The position numbers and the translations under genes were made by a program. Shown here one piece after another: positions 8,855-17,638 of a DNA stretch of 64,000 bases (its first letter is position 1; every line of letters starts with the position of its first letter). The notes under the pieces are model-generated. The model was given only the letters and a program-made list of their open reading frames with translations, had not been told where the DNA came from and made no database searches. The DNA lies in contig NZ_JBAFWZ010000004.1 of assembly GCF_036662795.1 (NCBI RefSeq), forward strand, positions 120,234-184,233, in the 5' to 3' direction. Origin of the DNA: Lysinibacillus_B sp036662795 (GTDB taxonomy: Bacteria; Bacillota; Bacilli; Bacillales_A; Planococcaceae).

Positions 8855-9326
8855 TGTCCCTTTTTAAGCCGAATGTTGCTAATATTTCATCCTGTTTACC
8901 GAACATTTCTTTTTCATCTTCTTCTGTCATGTGGTCGTATCCTAGTAAGTGTAAGAAGCCATGCACGGCTAAAAATCCTAGCTCGCGCTCAAAAGAATGC
9001 CCATATTCCTCGGCTTGCTCCTTTGTTCGATCTGTTGAAATAATAATATCTCCTAAAATTCGTGGAATTCCTTCGCCAATTATTTGTACTTCCCCTTCAC
9101 CAAGTTCTTCTAGTGCAAAGGAAATCACATCTGTTGGCTGGTCCTTATCACGATATTCACGATTAATTTCGTGAATCGCGTCATTTGTTACAAACGTAAT
9201 GGAAACTTCTGAGCCCTCTTCAATATTTTCTATCTTTGCTGCATGTTGCAGAAGTTGATTAACGAGTGTAATATGCTCTTCCTTCACTTCGTTTGTCTCA
9301 TCCAAAAAATCAATATTTAAATGCAT
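8841..9326 (-). CDS. ybeY: Endoribonuclease YbeY, rRNA maturation
   Basis: This 161-residue metalloprotein carries the zinc motif HGFLHLLGYDH (H-x3-H-x5-H) near residues 122-132 and the ITFVTNDAIHEINREYRDKDQPTDVISF signature region of UPF0054. YbeY takes part in 16S rRNA 3'-end processing and ribosome quality control. AGGAGG lies 6 bases before the ATG. It sits between pgpH and dgkA, as in Bacillus subtilis (yqfG). Confidence 0.97.
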   Translation of the reverse strand: MHLNIDFLDETNEVKEEHITLVNQLLQHAAKIENIEEGSEVSITFVTNDAIHEINREYRDKDQPTDVISFALEELGEGEVQIIGEGIPRILGDIIISTDRTKEQAEEYGHSFERELGFLAVHGFLHLLGYDHMTEEDEKEMFGKQDEILATFGLKRDNGHS

Positions 9327-9335
9327 TTTTTCCTC

Positions 9336-11453
9336 CTATGCCTTTTCATCTGGATACTCTATTCGCGAATGAAAAATACCATTTAATGTTTTACATAATA
9401 CATCCTCTATTTTTTTCAATTCCTTTAGCGACACATCACATTCATCGAACTGATCATCCTTCACACGGTCTTGAATTATAGATTGAATGAGCTTTTGAAT
9501 TTTTTCTGCATTCGGTGCCTTCATGGAACGAACAGCCGCCTCAACACTATCAGCAATACTAATAATTGCTGCCTCCTTTGTTTGCGGCTTTGGTCCTGGA
9601 TAACGGAACTGCGCTTCATCAAGCTCCTTGCCCTCTTCTCTCGCTTTATGCAGGAAGAATTTCAGCAGACTTGTACCATGATGCTGAAGCGCAATATCAA
9701 TAATTTCCTGTGGCATTTTATGCTTGCGTAGCATCTCTGCACCATCAGTCGTATGTGCAATAATAATCTCAGCACTTGATTCTGGTGGAAGTGAATCATG
9801 TGGATTGATTCCAGACATTTGATTCTCAATAAAGAATGCGGGTCTTCGCGTCTTTCCAACATCATGATAATAACAGCCCACACGTGCAAGCAGTCCGTCT
9901 GCCCCAATTGCCTCACATGCTGCCTCTGCTAAGTTTGCTACCATTACACTATGATGATATGTGCCTGGCGCTTCCGTTAGAATTTTCTTTAGTAACGGAT
10001 GATTCGGATTTGACAGTTCAATTAAACGCATTGTCGAAAGGATTCCGAACATCGACTCAAAAAATGGCAGGAGACCCATCGTTAAAGCTCCTGATAAAAT
10101 ACCAGAAATGACTGCCGCTCCAACATAAAATGAGATTTCTGCTAATCCATAGCCAGACTGCGTCATTAGTAAATAAAAGGTAATAAACATTAAATTAATA
10201 ACTGTAATAACACCACTTGCTTGTAGTAAATGAGCTCGCTTTTCTACACTTCGCATGAAAAATAGGGAAGCAAAGCCACCAAATAAAATATAGAGAGCAA
10301 TATCCATTTGGAGAATAGCCGCATAGCTTTCTTGGAACATAAGTCCTGCCGATGCTGAACAAAGCAAAGTAACGACAATCGCGGCACGGTCATTTGCTAG
10401 TAGCCTTACTAGCATTGTTGCCATAGCTGTAGGATAAATAAACGCAACCATCACATCAAAATCTTGAGCTACAATACTTGTTAGCTTCATAATGAAAAGA
10501 GATGCGATATAAATAATAACTGTCACAAGCAGCCCATTACGCTTTATAGAGAGCTTTGACTTAGAACGATCAAATAACATAAAAATAAAGGACATTTGTA
10601 AAAAGATAAGGATGATCAACCCAACAACTGGTTTTAAAGACGATTGGTTATCTATTAAACCTAGTAGCTGAAGCTGACGATAGATTTCTTGTTCTACCAT
10701 TTCCCCTTCTTGCACAATAATCTGCCCTTGTAATATTTTTGTAGGCTCGACTGCCTCAATTGCTTGTTTTTTCGCTAATTCAGTCTTTTCTACATTGACC
10801 TTCTCATTTTCCACAATTGCAGTGCGTCCAATAACAGTGGCTGTTTCTTCTAGGGATTGGGGTACTTTTTCATTCATTTTAATGATATTTTCAATGCTTT
10901 TCTGTTGTTCTTCTACCTCAGCTTTGCGGATTGGCTCCTGCAACATAACCTTAACTGATTGAGCTACAAAATCTCGTGTCAATAATAAATCTTCTGAAGG
11001 TGTATTGATTAATTGTAGAAGCTGTCCATCTGTTAGCTTAAAGTTATCTTGACTCTCATAGACATCCTTTAGCTTCTTTTGTATAATTTGTAGCTCATCA
11101 GATTTTGTTAACTTTTCATCTTTTTGAATTTCTTCTTGTGCCTCGATGGCCAAATCAAATATTAAGGAAACAAAAGAGGTCCGCTGTTGTGCAATTTCCG
11201 TATTGTAATCATAGATTGGCTGGATAGCCTCACCTGCCGCCTCTCGTTCCCTCTCTGTTTTCTCCGTGTCCTCCACAGTTTTTGCCGCACGAATCGTTTC
11301 TGGTGCTAAACTGCCCATTGATATATCATATGTAACGCCCTTCACATTATCAAGCATTAATAAGAACTGAACGGATGCTGTGATTAGGAGGACAATCATT
11401 AAAAATGAACGAAATCCAATGACATCTATGAATCGCTTTATTTGTTTCCTCAT
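9336..11453 (-). CDS. pgpH: 7TMR-HD family c-di-AMP phosphodiesterase PgpH
   Basis: This 705-residue protein has one membrane segment near the N terminus, a large extracytoplasmic 7TMR-HDED domain (about residues 50-270), seven membrane segments, then a cytoplasmic HD phosphohydrolase domain with HHSVMVANLAE, YYHDVGKT and HHGTS metal motifs. PgpH hydrolyses the second messenger c-di-AMP and so adjusts osmotic and wall balance. The start at 11453 is chosen because GGAGGTG lies 4-6 bases before it; an upstream ATG at 11474 has no site. The next gene is ybeY, 9 bp away. Confidence 0.96.
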   Translation of the reverse strand: MRKQIKRFIDVIGFRSFLMIVLLITASVQFLLMLDNVKGVTYDISMGSLAPETIRAAKTVEDTEKTEREREAAGEAIQPIYDYNTEIAQQRTSFVSLIFDLAIEAQEEIQKDEKLTKSDELQIIQKKLKDVYESQDNFKLTDGQLLQLINTPSEDLLLTRDFVAQSVKVMLQEPIRKAEVEEQQKSIENIIKMNEKVPQSLEETATVIGRTAIVENEKVNVEKTELAKKQAIEAVEPTKILQGQIIVQEGEMVEQEIYRQLQLLGLIDNQSSLKPVVGLIILIFLQMSFIFMLFDRSKSKLSIKRNGLLVTVIIYIASLFIMKLTSIVAQDFDVMVAFIYPTAMATMLVRLLANDRAAIVVTLLCSASAGLMFQESYAAILQMDIALYILFGGFASLFFMRSVEKRAHLLQASGVITVINLMFITFYLLMTQSGYGLAEISFYVGAAVISGILSGALTMGLLPFFESMFGILSTMRLIELSNPNHPLLKKILTEAPGTYHHSVMVANLAEAACEAIGADGLLARVGCYYHDVGKTRRPAFFIENQMSGINPHDSLPPESSAEIIIAHTTDGAEMLRKHKMPQEIIDIALQHHGTSLLKFFLHKAREEGKELDEAQFRYPGPKPQTKEAAIISIADSVEAAVRSMKAPNAEKIQKLIQSIIQDRVKDDQFDECDVSLKELKKIEDVLCKTLNGIFHSRIEYPDEKA

Positions 11454-11474
11454 GTAGCACCTCCACTTATGCAT

Positions 11475-11809
11475 AACTTTATTTTACCAATAGATTAGTA
11501 TAATTTCATGGAAAAAGTAAAATCCATTAGTATTTTATTAATTGGGAATCATTTGACCTTCTCTTTAGTATTTTTAGTAGGTGTACGTATAAAATTGTTA
11601 GCAGGAGTGATTACTAAACATTTCATACTCGTACGGAAACTACATTAGTATAAAGAGTTGATCATTACTATTCATTGAACCGCCTTCTATATGATTTGAC
11701 GATTATGGATAAAAATTGTTACAAATAACTAATGACTTTCTATCATGACACTTTGTATGTTTCTTCCATTTTACTATTCCAGTCTCATTGCCTCAAGTTA
11801 AAAAATGTA
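11475..11809. other. Intergenic stretch without a recognisable gene
   Basis: About 340 bp between the pgpH start and the phoH terminator. It is AT-rich and must hold the pgpH promoter on the minus strand, but I could not pick a convincing -35/-10 pair. A plus-strand frame of 81 codons here (11732-11977) mostly overlaps phoH and the terminator and is not coding. Confidence 0.6.
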
Positions 11810-11838
11810 AAAAAAGCATTAAGGTTGCCCCTTAATGC
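11810..11838 (-). terminator. Rho-independent terminator after phoH
   Basis: A 9-bp stem (11816-11824 with 11830-11838, GCATTAAGG/CCTTAATGC) is followed on the minus strand by seven T residues. It ends the yqfC-yqfD-phoH transcript. Confidence 0.93.
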
Positions 11839-11852
11839 TTTCAATTTAAATT

Positions 11853-12812
11853 TTATAGCTCCTGTTCCGTATACGCTTGTATTACTTTCGCCACTAACGG
11901 ATGACGAACAACATCGCCCTGTTCAAGAATTTGGAAGTGTATATCCTTTACATATTTTAATGTACGCTCTGCAATAATAAGCCCTGACTCCGTGTTTTTT
12001 GGAAGGTCAATTTGTGTTTTATCTCCTGTAATGACCATCTTAGAGCCAAAGCCTAAACGCGTTAAAAACATCTTCATTTGCTGGTGTGTCGTATTTTGTG
12101 CCTCATCTAAAATAACAAATGCATCATCTAATGTACGACCACGCATATATGCTAATGGTGCAATTTCAATCGTGCCTCGCTCGATCAGGCGCTGCGTTTG
12201 CTCTGCTCCATAAATATCATGTAAGGCGTCATATAGTGGTCGTAGGTAAGGGTCTACCTTTTCCTTTAAATCACCTGGTAAAAACCCTAATGATTCTCCT
12301 GCTTCAACTGCTGGTCGCGTTAAAATAATGCGTTTAACATGACCATTTTTTAATGCTTGTGTTGCCATTACAACAGCTAAGTATGTTTTCCCTGTACCAG
12401 CTGGACCGATTCCAAAAACTAAATCTCTATGGCGAATGGCCTTTATGTATTCGCGCTGTCCAATTGTTTTTGCACGAATTGGCTTCCCCTTTGTATTACG
12501 AGCAATTTCTTCATCGTATAGCTCTGAAAAATATTCGATCGTTCCTTTACCAACCATTTCAATAGCTGTTGCAACATCGCGTTGATCTATATTAATTCCT
12601 TTACGGATTACTTGCAGGAGGGCCTGTAACACATCCGCGGCACATTGCTTATGCTGTTCATCCTCACCGGCAATTTGGATCACTCCACCGCGTGTAATAA
12701 TGTGTACATCGAATGTTTCTTCAATTAATTTAAGGTTAGCATCAGACATTCCTAGTAGCATTACTGCTTCATTAGGATTGTCCACAATAAGTTCTGACAT
12801 TTTTTCCGACAT
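11853..12812 (-). CDS. phoH: PhoH-like ATPase (YbeZ type)
   Basis: This 319-residue protein has an N-terminal KH-like/R3H-adjacent region and a P-loop ATPase with Walker A GPAGTGKT and Walker B ILDEAQN. The family works with YbeY on RNA and ribosome metabolism; its exact reaction is not settled. Three ATG codons are in frame at the start; the one at 12812 (MSEKMSEL) is chosen because AAGGAG is 7 bases upstream, while the first ATG overlaps that site. It follows yqfD with a short overlap region and ends in a strong terminator. Confidence 0.96.
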   Translation of the reverse strand: MSEKMSELIVDNPNEAVMLLGMSDANLKLIEETFDVHIITRGGVIQIAGEDEQHKQCAADVLQALLQVIRKGINIDQRDVATAIEMVGKGTIEYFSELYDEEIARNTKGKPIRAKTIGQREYIKAIRHRDLVFGIGPAGTGKTYLAVVMATQALKNGHVKRIILTRPAVEAGESLGFLPGDLKEKVDPYLRPLYDALHDIYGAEQTQRLIERGTIEIAPLAYMRGRTLDDAFVILDEAQNTTHQQMKMFLTRLGFGSKMVITGDKTQIDLPKNTESGLIIAERTLKYVKDIHFQILEQGDVVRHPLVAKVIQAYTEQEL

Positions 12813-12814
12813 GA

Positions 12815-13915
12815 TCATTCTCCTTGATAAATAGGTTGTGGTGTTGCGATATTTTCATTTACCAAAAATAGGACTTGCCCTTTTACTGTATCATTATCAA
12901 AAGTAACGTGCAAAAGGTTTTCTTTTTTGATTGTTGTTTTTGGCGGGAGGCTTTGTAAGATTTTTGTGTGTAATAGCGGCATAATATAGGACTCTACATC
13001 CTCCTCGGATAATACTTTAGACTTCTTAGCATATTTTTGTATTTTTGATATTTGAATATAATCTTCTAACCATTTCGGTAGTGCCAATTCCTGTAAAGAA
13101 TCCTCATTCTTTTTATTAAAGGAAAGTTTCCATGCACTTTCTGTTGTTGAATAATATGTTACATTTCTCTTTATAATAAAGGACGTTTCGAGCCAGTAAT
13201 CAGCAAACACCTCGCCGACTGCCCCGACGACAACTGAATTATCCCCATTCTCAATAATTCCCGATACTAAAGTATCTCCCTTATAGACGGTCGTATTCAC
13301 GTCAACTTTTCGCACACCGCTCGTAAGTAAATAATGGGTAACTATTCCACTATTGCGTGCTATCAAATGAGAGGGTGTTTGCTCAACCTTCGTTTCATTA
13401 ATAGGTGCTAATTGTAGTTTCAACCCGATATCACTGCCGTTTTTCAAAAAATGCACCCAAGATAGCTCTGGAAATTGTGCCATTAATTTTTGACGAATTG
13501 TATAATCTGATTGCAAATCACGCTTTAATAACGGCGTTTTTATTTCTAGCTCATCTTTTAAATAATTTTCTGCTGCATAATTTAGCTCTGGCGTTGCACC
13601 CTTTATATGAAATTTCCAAACAAATTGCGAGCCTAAGACAGGAAGTAAAATAAAGAGTAACAACCCGATATATGTTACGAAGTATGGCTGTAAAATTGCT
13701 TCGTCATTTAATGATCGTAACGTAATTTTTAACCGGTATTTTCGTCTACCCGCCTTGAGATGCTTTAAATGCTGTCGGGCGACAGAAAACGTCATGTTGC
13801 CGTCTTGCATACGTAAATCTGTCATATTGACGTTATGCTTATGTAAATAATGAATAAAAGCGCCCTGCTTTGCATGAGGTCCAACACTTACACGAATTTT
13901 ACGATTATCAGTCAT
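12815..13915 (-). CDS. yqfD: Sporulation protein YqfD
   Basis: This 366-residue protein of the YqfD family (related to stage IV sporulation proteins) has a soluble N-terminal region with repeated KIRV/GRRKYRLK stretches, one membrane segment near residues 85-105 (FVTYIGLLLFILLPVLGSQF) and a long extracytoplasmic domain. In Bacillus it is made in the mother cell under sigma-E. The ATG at 13915 is used because AAAGG is too close to an upstream ATG at 13924. It overlaps yqfC slightly and phoH follows at once. Confidence 0.92.
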   Translation of the reverse strand: MTDNRKIRVSVGPHAKQGAFIHYLHKHNVNMTDLRMQDGNMTFSVARQHLKHLKAGRRKYRLKITLRSLNDEAILQPYFVTYIGLLLFILLPVLGSQFVWKFHIKGATPELNYAAENYLKDELEIKTPLLKRDLQSDYTIRQKLMAQFPELSWVHFLKNGSDIGLKLQLAPINETKVEQTPSHLIARNSGIVTHYLLTSGVRKVDVNTTVYKGDTLVSGIIENGDNSVVVGAVGEVFADYWLETSFIIKRNVTYYSTTESAWKLSFNKKNEDSLQELALPKWLEDYIQISKIQKYAKKSKVLSEEDVESYIMPLLHTKILQSLPPKTTIKKENLLHVTFDNDTVKGQVLFLVNENIATPQPIYQGE

Positions 13916-14147
13916 CCGACGCATCCTTTATAGTTAGTCTTTGAATCCTTTTCATACTAATAATAAAGCTTTGTTCAGCTAAGTATTCCACGATAATCTC
14001 TTCCCCTTCGACTTGTAGCTCCCAGTTGCCCAGCTTACAATTGAAGGCTTCATCTGTAATGTGTAGTACTTCATACTTTCCACTCCAACGAATTTTATTG
14101 TAGGCTATCCATTCAAGAAATGGCGTAGGCGACAATAATTGTCTCAT
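13908..14147 (-). CDS. yqfC: Sporulation protein YqfC
   Basis: This 79-residue basic protein matches the YqfC family by position and by the pattern LGNWELQVEGEEIIVEYLAEQSFIISM followed by the IQRLTI end. Its role in sporulation is undefined. An in-frame TGA lies just six codons upstream, so the ATG at 14147 is the only usable start. The only ribosome-binding candidate, AAAGGGGG, is the 3' arm of the terminator of the preceding transcript, which is unusual. It overlaps yqfD by 8 bp. Confidence 0.87.
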   Translation of the reverse strand: MRQLLSPTPFLEWIAYNKIRWSGKYEVLHITDEAFNCKLGNWELQVEGEEIIVEYLAEQSFIISMKRIQRLTIKDASDD

Positions 14148-14148
14148 G

Positions 14149-14190
14149 AAAAAACCCCCTTTTCACAGTGTATGCATGTGTAAAAGGGGG
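14149..14190 (-). terminator. Rho-independent terminator overlapping the yqfC start region
   Basis: A 9-bp stem (14155-14163 with 14182-14190, CCCCCTTTT/AAAAGGGGG), extendable past a one-base bulge, is followed on the minus strand by six T residues that end one base before the yqfC ATG. It terminates the nfeD-floA-14197 transcript while also carrying the yqfC ribosome-binding site. Confidence 0.88.
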
Positions 14191-14196
14191 CATGTA

Positions 14197-14673
14197 TTAT
14201 TTATGCTGTTTCGCTTTTGGAGGACCTAAGATCTCTGATGTTATAATCGCCTGGACGAGCTGCTCCCTTGAATTCGGGACAGCAAACGAAGCATTTCGTT
14301 TCTCCTCAAGCTTTTTCAGAAGCGGGCGACCAGCAGCTAGCTCTGGACGATTAGACTTGCGCTCCTGAACACGTTTTAGTAATTCTTTTTCAACAGCTTG
14401 TTCTGCTTTTTCAAAAACAGGCACAGTGGGTTGAACAGATTTTTGAACTACCTCTTTGGGCGATGGAGTTTTCTCATTTAATTGATCAAAAACTTCATTC
14501 GCAAAGTCTTCTAATGATTTCCTAGTCGGGCGAACCGATTTCGGAGCCGGTTCATTAGCATCGGGAATTTCCTGTTGACCAAATGGAGGCATTGGCTTTT
14601 GTTCTTTTTTCTTATCTTTATTAAGCAGAGAACTAATAATAAAGATAACGATCATCATAATAATTCCTTCCAT
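14197..14673 (-). CDS. Small membrane-anchored protein of unknown function, downstream of floA
   Basis: I do not recognise a characterised family. The 158-residue product begins with one hydrophobic segment (about residues 4-18, IIMMIVIFIISSLL) and then a charged, Pro/Lys/Glu-rich soluble part with likely coiled-coil stretches (about residues 85-125) and the end SEILGPPKAKQHK. It occupies the yqfB position between floA and yqfC of Bacillus. AAGGGAG precedes the ATG. Co-transcription with the flotillin FloA, 40 bp upstream, suggests a membrane-microdomain accessory role, which is inference. Confidence 0.7.
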   Translation of the reverse strand: MEGIIMMIVIFIISSLLNKDKKKEQKPMPPFGQQEIPDANEPAPKSVRPTRKSLEDFANEVFDQLNEKTPSPKEVVQKSVQPTVPVFEKAEQAVEKELLKRVQERKSNRPELAAGRPLLKKLEEKRNASFAVPNSREQLVQAIITSEILGPPKAKQHK

Positions 14674-14713
14674 TCAGTTCACACTCCCTTCTTTATTCAC
14701 AAATTTCACGGTC

Positions 14714-15712
14714 TTATTTATCTTTTGAATCTGGCTTATCTTGCGATACTTTTGCTATTGAATCACGCATTGAAGTATCTGCTTGGATATTTTTATAATT
14801 CATATAGTCCATAATACCGAAGTTACCAGAGCGTAGGGCTTCTGACATTGCCATCGGTACTTCAGCCTCTGCTTCAACTACCTTCGCCTTCATCTCTTGT
14901 ACTTTTGCAATCATTTCCTGCTCTTTTGCTACCGCCATAGCACGACGCTCTTCCGCCTTTGCTTGGGCAATGTTTTTATCCGCCTCTGCTTGCTCGATTT
15001 GCAGCTCGGCACCGATATTTTTACCAACATCAACATCCGCAATATCAATCGATAGGATTTCAAAGGCTGTACCACTATCTAAACCTTTAGCTAGCACTGT
15101 TTGTGAAATCATATCTGGATTTTCTAATACTTTTGCATGCGTATCAACAGAACCGATAGTAGATACAATCCCTTCACCTACACGTGCGATGATTGTTTCC
15201 TCACCTGCACCACCAACTAAGCGATCAATATTTGCTCGAACAGTAATACGTGCTTTTGCTTTTACCTCGATACCATTGATTGCTACACCAGAGATAAATG
15301 GTGTTTCAATTACTTTTGGATTAACTGACATTTGTACTGCTTCTAGTACGTCACGACCAGCTAAATCGATTGCTGCACAGCGCTCAAACGTTAATTCAAT
15401 ATTGGCACGATGCGCTGCGATTAATGCGTTAATTACGCGGTCAACATTACCACCTGCTAAATAGTGAGACTCTAACTGATTAATTGTCACATCTAACCCT
15501 GCTTTATGCGCCTTGATTAAAGGGTTTACGATACGTGACGGAATTACGCGACGTAAGCGCATCCCGATTAATGTGAAAATACTAACACGAACACCCGCTG
15601 CAAGAGCACTAATCCATAGTGCAACTGGTACGAATGTAAAGAATACGGCTAATACAATGAAGATTACTACAATTGTAATAATCAAGCTAATTGCTGCTGC
15701 ATCAAACACCAT
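14714..15712 (-). CDS. floA: Flotillin-like protein FloA
   Basis: This 332-residue protein of the UPF0365/FloA family has an N-terminal membrane hairpin (about residues 8-48), an SPFH/band-7 domain and an Ala/Glu-rich coiled-coil region (about residues 225-290) that drives oligomers. FloA scaffolds functional membrane microdomains and affects sporulation, biofilm and secretion. GGAGG lies 9 bases before the ATG. It follows the NfeD-family protease gene by 16 bp, the usual flotillin-NfeD partnership. Confidence 0.96.
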   Translation of the reverse strand: MVFDAAAISLIITIVVIFIVLAVFFTFVPVALWISALAAGVRVSIFTLIGMRLRRVIPSRIVNPLIKAHKAGLDVTINQLESHYLAGGNVDRVINALIAAHRANIELTFERCAAIDLAGRDVLEAVQMSVNPKVIETPFISGVAINGIEVKAKARITVRANIDRLVGGAGEETIIARVGEGIVSTIGSVDTHAKVLENPDMISQTVLAKGLDSGTAFEILSIDIADVDVGKNIGAELQIEQAEADKNIAQAKAEERRAMAVAKEQEMIAKVQEMKAKVVEAEAEVPMAMSEALRSGNFGIMDYMNYKNIQADTSMRDSIAKVSQDKPDSKDK

Positions 15713-15728
15713 AGTTTTATTCCTCCAT

Positions 15729-17057
15729 TTACTCTTTAATTTCTCTCACGACAATACGTGAGCCTTCTACTTTAATAATTTTCACCTTGGAAGCAACATC
15801 AATAAAGCTTCCTTCTGAAACCGCATCGATTCGCTCATTTTCAATCATCACAACACCTGCTGGACGAAGAGCAGTCATCGCTACACCCGTTTTTCCAATT
15901 AACTCCATACGATTCACATTGGAAACATAGCCTTCATCTGTTGATGTTGCATCCTTTAGCACGAGCTTACTAAAGAAATGCAGCCTTTTACCGAAGAATT
16001 TCATAATAATCACCATTCCTATTACTGCAATAAACATTGCAATTAAAATCGAATACGCCATATGCACAACATCGGCACCTGCAAATAATAAACTGATGAT
16101 AATGAGCGCACCTCCGATCAGACCGACAATACCTCCAGGCACAAAAAATTCCGCGACGACTAGGGCTAGACCTACGATAAACAGAACGATGGTTTCATAG
16201 CCTGCAAAGCCAGCAATCGTATGCCCATAGAAGAATAAGCCAAGTGAAGTTAATCCCATTGTGCCAGGTAAACCAAAGCCTGGCGAGTATAATTCTAACA
16301 CTAATCCTAGACTAGCAATAGATAACAGGATTGGCACAATAATTGGATTCGTTATAATACGAGCAACTTGTTCCGCAAAGGTTGGTTCAATGTTAATTAT
16401 TTCTGCATTATGAATACCAGCCTTTACTAGAGCCTCTTCTAAATTAGCTACCGTACCTTCCGAATATCCAACCTCTAGCGCTTCATCTGCGGTTAAGGTT
16501 AAAAATTCTCCAGCAGGTGCACGGTACTCCGGAAAATTTTTCGACTTATCTGCCATCGCAATTGCATATTGAGGATCTCTATCTTTATCCGAGGATTTTG
16601 CTGCTGCTTCCATTTGTGCCCACCAAGCGCTTTGTGCCTTTTCATCAGCTGCATTTCCTGCGTTATCGATAATACCCGCTGAACCTATTGTAGCACTCTT
16701 TGTCATATAAATCTCATCTGCATGCAAGGCGATAAACGCACCGGCTGAATGTGCCTTGGAATTAATAAAGGCAATAACCTTCATCGATTCGGGAGCATTA
16801 TCTAGCAGCATCCCAATATCCTCCGCTGCATCAGTAAATCCACCAGGCGTATGTATGTCTAAAACAATCGCTTTTGCATTTTGATCCTTCGCTTCTTCGA
16901 AAGCACGCTCCATAAAAGCCAGCAAACCCTTTTCTATGTTGTCTTTAATCGGCACATGATATACTTTATCGTTCGCTACGGCAGATATACTCGGTATCAT
17001 TAGTACAAAGGATAATATCATTAGGAGAAGCCCACTAAAAACCCGCGTTCTCTTCAC
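15729..17057 (-). CDS. NfeD-family membrane serine protease (YqeZ)
   Basis: This 442-residue protein has a signal peptide (about residues 1-28), a ClpP-like protease domain with the nucleophile Ser in SKAHSAGAFIALHADEI, four to five membrane segments (about residues 235-360), and a C-terminal OB-fold NfeD domain ending in GSRIVVREI. Such long NfeD proteins cleave membrane stomatins or flotillins, and the flotillin gene floA follows at 16 bp. The start is GTG with GGAGGGG before it. The yqeY gene that sits between rpsU and yqeZ in Bacillus subtilis is absent here. Confidence 0.92.
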   Translation of the reverse strand: MKRTRVFSGLLLMILSFVLMIPSISAVANDKVYHVPIKDNIEKGLLAFMERAFEEAKDQNAKAIVLDIHTPGGFTDAAEDIGMLLDNAPESMKVIAFINSKAHSAGAFIALHADEIYMTKSATIGSAGIIDNAGNAADEKAQSAWWAQMEAAAKSSDKDRDPQYAIAMADKSKNFPEYRAPAGEFLTLTADEALEVGYSEGTVANLEEALVKAGIHNAEIINIEPTFAEQVARIITNPIIVPILLSIASLGLVLELYSPGFGLPGTMGLTSLGLFFYGHTIAGFAGYETIVLFIVGLALVVAEFFVPGGIVGLIGGALIIISLLFAGADVVHMAYSILIAMFIAVIGMVIIMKFFGKRLHFFSKLVLKDATSTDEGYVSNVNRMELIGKTGVAMTALRPAGVVMIENERIDAVSEGSFIDVASKVKIIKVEGSRIVVREIKE

Positions 17058-17174
17058 ATTCTTCCCCTCCTTTCTATCTTCCTTTTCTTACTCTACGAAT
17101 GAAACCGCTTAAAGTTTCATTTTTTATTAAATTTCTATTTTCTTTTATAGCCTACCATAGAATTCTAAAACAAC

Positions 17175-17213
17175 ACAAAATAACCCACAATCTGCTTTCA
17201 CAAATTGTGGGTT
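17175..17213 (-). terminator. Terminator after rpsU
   Basis: A 10-bp stem (17182-17191 with 17204-17213, AACCCACAAT/ATTGTGGGTT) with a T-rich tail on the minus strand. It lies about 70 bp beyond the rpsU stop. Confidence 0.8.
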
Positions 17214-17284
17214 AATCATTTTTGTCTGCTCAGTGAATCATAAAATTGCGTGTTTTGAACGTAGGGATTTTATAGGAAAAAAAA

Positions 17285-17458
17285 TTACCACTTACGTTTA
17301 CGTGCAGCTTCTGATTTCTTTTTACGTTTTACGCTAGGTTTTTCGTAGAACTCGCGCTTTCTAACTTCTTGAATTGTACCACTTTTTGATACAGTACGTT
17401 TGAAGCGGCGAAGAGCATCTTCAAGCGATTCGTTTTTGCGAACGACAGTTTTTGACAT
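17285..17458 (-). CDS. rpsU: 30S ribosomal protein S21
   Basis: This 57-residue, very basic protein has the S21 pattern SKTVVRKNESLEDALRRFKR and a Lys/Arg-rich tail ending RKRKW. S21 sits on the 30S platform near the 3' end of 16S rRNA. The ATG at 17458 is preceded by GGAGGGAGGG; upstream in-frame codons add only a non-conserved extension. It stands alone between terminators here. Confidence 0.97.
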   Translation of the reverse strand: MSKTVVRKNESLEDALRRFKRTVSKSGTIQEVRKREFYEKPSVKRKKKSEAARKRKW

Positions 17459-17638
17459 CTCTCTTTCCCTCCCTCCGAACACACGTCAGTACACCTACTA
17501 ACTCGCTGTTAGTGTGTACTAAAAGATTATATCGTAATGTTGCACTACCGTCAATAGAAACTATTTTAATTTATAATTAGATTCGGAAGAGCCTCCACAT
17601 ACTAATATTTGCATTCAATAAGGGAAAGATGCATAGAG

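Noticed and set aside
17100..17113. A catabolite-responsive-element-like sequence TGAAACCGCTTAAA before the NfeD gene
   Set aside because: One mismatch to the degenerate CcpA consensus is common by chance, and the gene is not a typical target.
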